Assembly: GCF_000826655.1 (NCBI RefSeq)
Contig: NZ_JXJO01000016.1
Span: 235,001-299,000, forward strand
Direction of reading: 5' to 3'
Length of the DNA stretch: 64,000 nucleotides
Origin: Psychroserpens damuponensis
GTDB taxonomy: Bacteria > Bacteroidota > Bacteroidia > Flavobacteriales > Flavobacteriaceae
The notes below the pieces were generated by a model that worked only from the letters and a program-made list of their open reading frames with translations, was not told where the DNA came from and searched no databases. Positions 63,811 through 64,000 of the stretch are shown here, one piece after another; the stretch's first letter is position 1; every line of letters begins with the position of its first letter. A program made the position numbers and the translations under genes.

Positions 63811-64000
63811 CTACTTATTATAAGTCCTAGCTCCAAATATACTACTTCCTACACGAATCATATTACTTCCGCAATCAATTGCCAATTTATAGTCACCACT
63901 CATTCCCATTGAGATAATTTGTAGGTCACTATTACTGTGATTGATAGGTTTTAAATCGTTAAATATTGATGTAAGCTTTTTAAACTCTTGCTCAATTTGA
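63811..64000 (-). CDS. YggS-type PLP-binding protein (N-terminus cut by window edge)
   Basis: The visible 62 C-terminal residues read LQIISMGMSGDYKLAIDCGS followed by NMIRVGSSIFGARTYNK and a stop at 63811. The SMGMSxDxxxAI and RVGSxIFGxR motifs are diagnostic for the YggS/PROSC pyridoxal-phosphate homeostasis family (fold III alanine racemase-like). Full proteins have about 220 residues, so about 160 lie beyond the window. Confidence 0.93.
   Translation of the reverse strand, partial: QIEQEFKKLTSIFNDLKPINHSNSDLQIISMGMSGDYKLAIDCGSNMIRVGSSIFGARTYNK

Overview
The window is ordinary chromosome from a member of the Flavobacteriaceae (Bacteroidota). Four things support this. The DNA is AT-rich. 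Several secreted proteins end in type IX secretion (T9SS) C-terminal sorting domains. Genes are preceded by the Bacteroidota -7 promoter element TAnnTTTG. The gene set is typical of the group: long ~480-residue GAPDH, monomeric isocitrate dehydrogenase, the Bacteroidota-type RNA polymerase omega subunit, and DUF4835/PorD next to recN. I see no rRNA, tRNA, CRISPR array, prophage or insertion sequence. The genus cannot be fixed from the sequence alone.

Layout. 1-10.9 kb is mostly minus strand: murQ (cut by the window edge), icd, a pentapeptide-repeat protein, rplS, trmD, GAPDH and a Do-type protease. 11.0-15.1 kb is a plus-strand envelope block: dapF, mltG, a DUF2279 protein and a lysozyme-fold protein. 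15.1-19.2 kb (minus) holds a tetrapyrrole-methylase-like methyltransferase, a secreted sugar dehydrogenase, a low-molecular-weight phosphatase and dnaA. 19.4-24.9 kb has a thioesterase, a tight minus operon (LEA-like lipoprotein, ribD, HAD, DMT transporter, YigZ) and prmC. 25-30.5 kb is a small glycan-degradation locus (GH2 beta-mannosidase, CutC, GH20 hexosaminidase). 30.5-36.4 kb holds ligA, two YhhN-like membrane proteins, DoxX and a 5'-nucleotidase split over two genes. 36.4-43.8 kb is a housekeeping run: dapA, bamD, rpoZ, coaBC, DUF4835/PorD, recN, fabI. 43.9-53.2 kb is the accessory region: four consecutive T9SS-exported proteins, each of the last three with its own terminator. 53.3-64 kb holds a glycosyltransferase, YbbR, coaE, a two-component system, csp, miaA, a potassium channel, a DUF3857 protein, an exonuclease/GIY-YIG fusion and the end of a YggS-type PLP protein gene.

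The observation I find most interesting is at DNA level. The octamer TTCCGAAG (usually TTTCCGAAG) occurs 23 times on the two strands, where I estimate about one by base composition. It is read in at least five different codon frames, so peptide conservation does not explain it. It is nearly absent from the T9SS cargo region. It behaves like an uptake-signal, recombination or nucleoid-protein motif. Other points of note: miaA has no ATG, GTG or TTG start ahead of its P-loop; two copies of a structured intergenic element look like one dispersed flavobacterial family; and a transglutaminase-like protein lacks its catalytic Cys and His.
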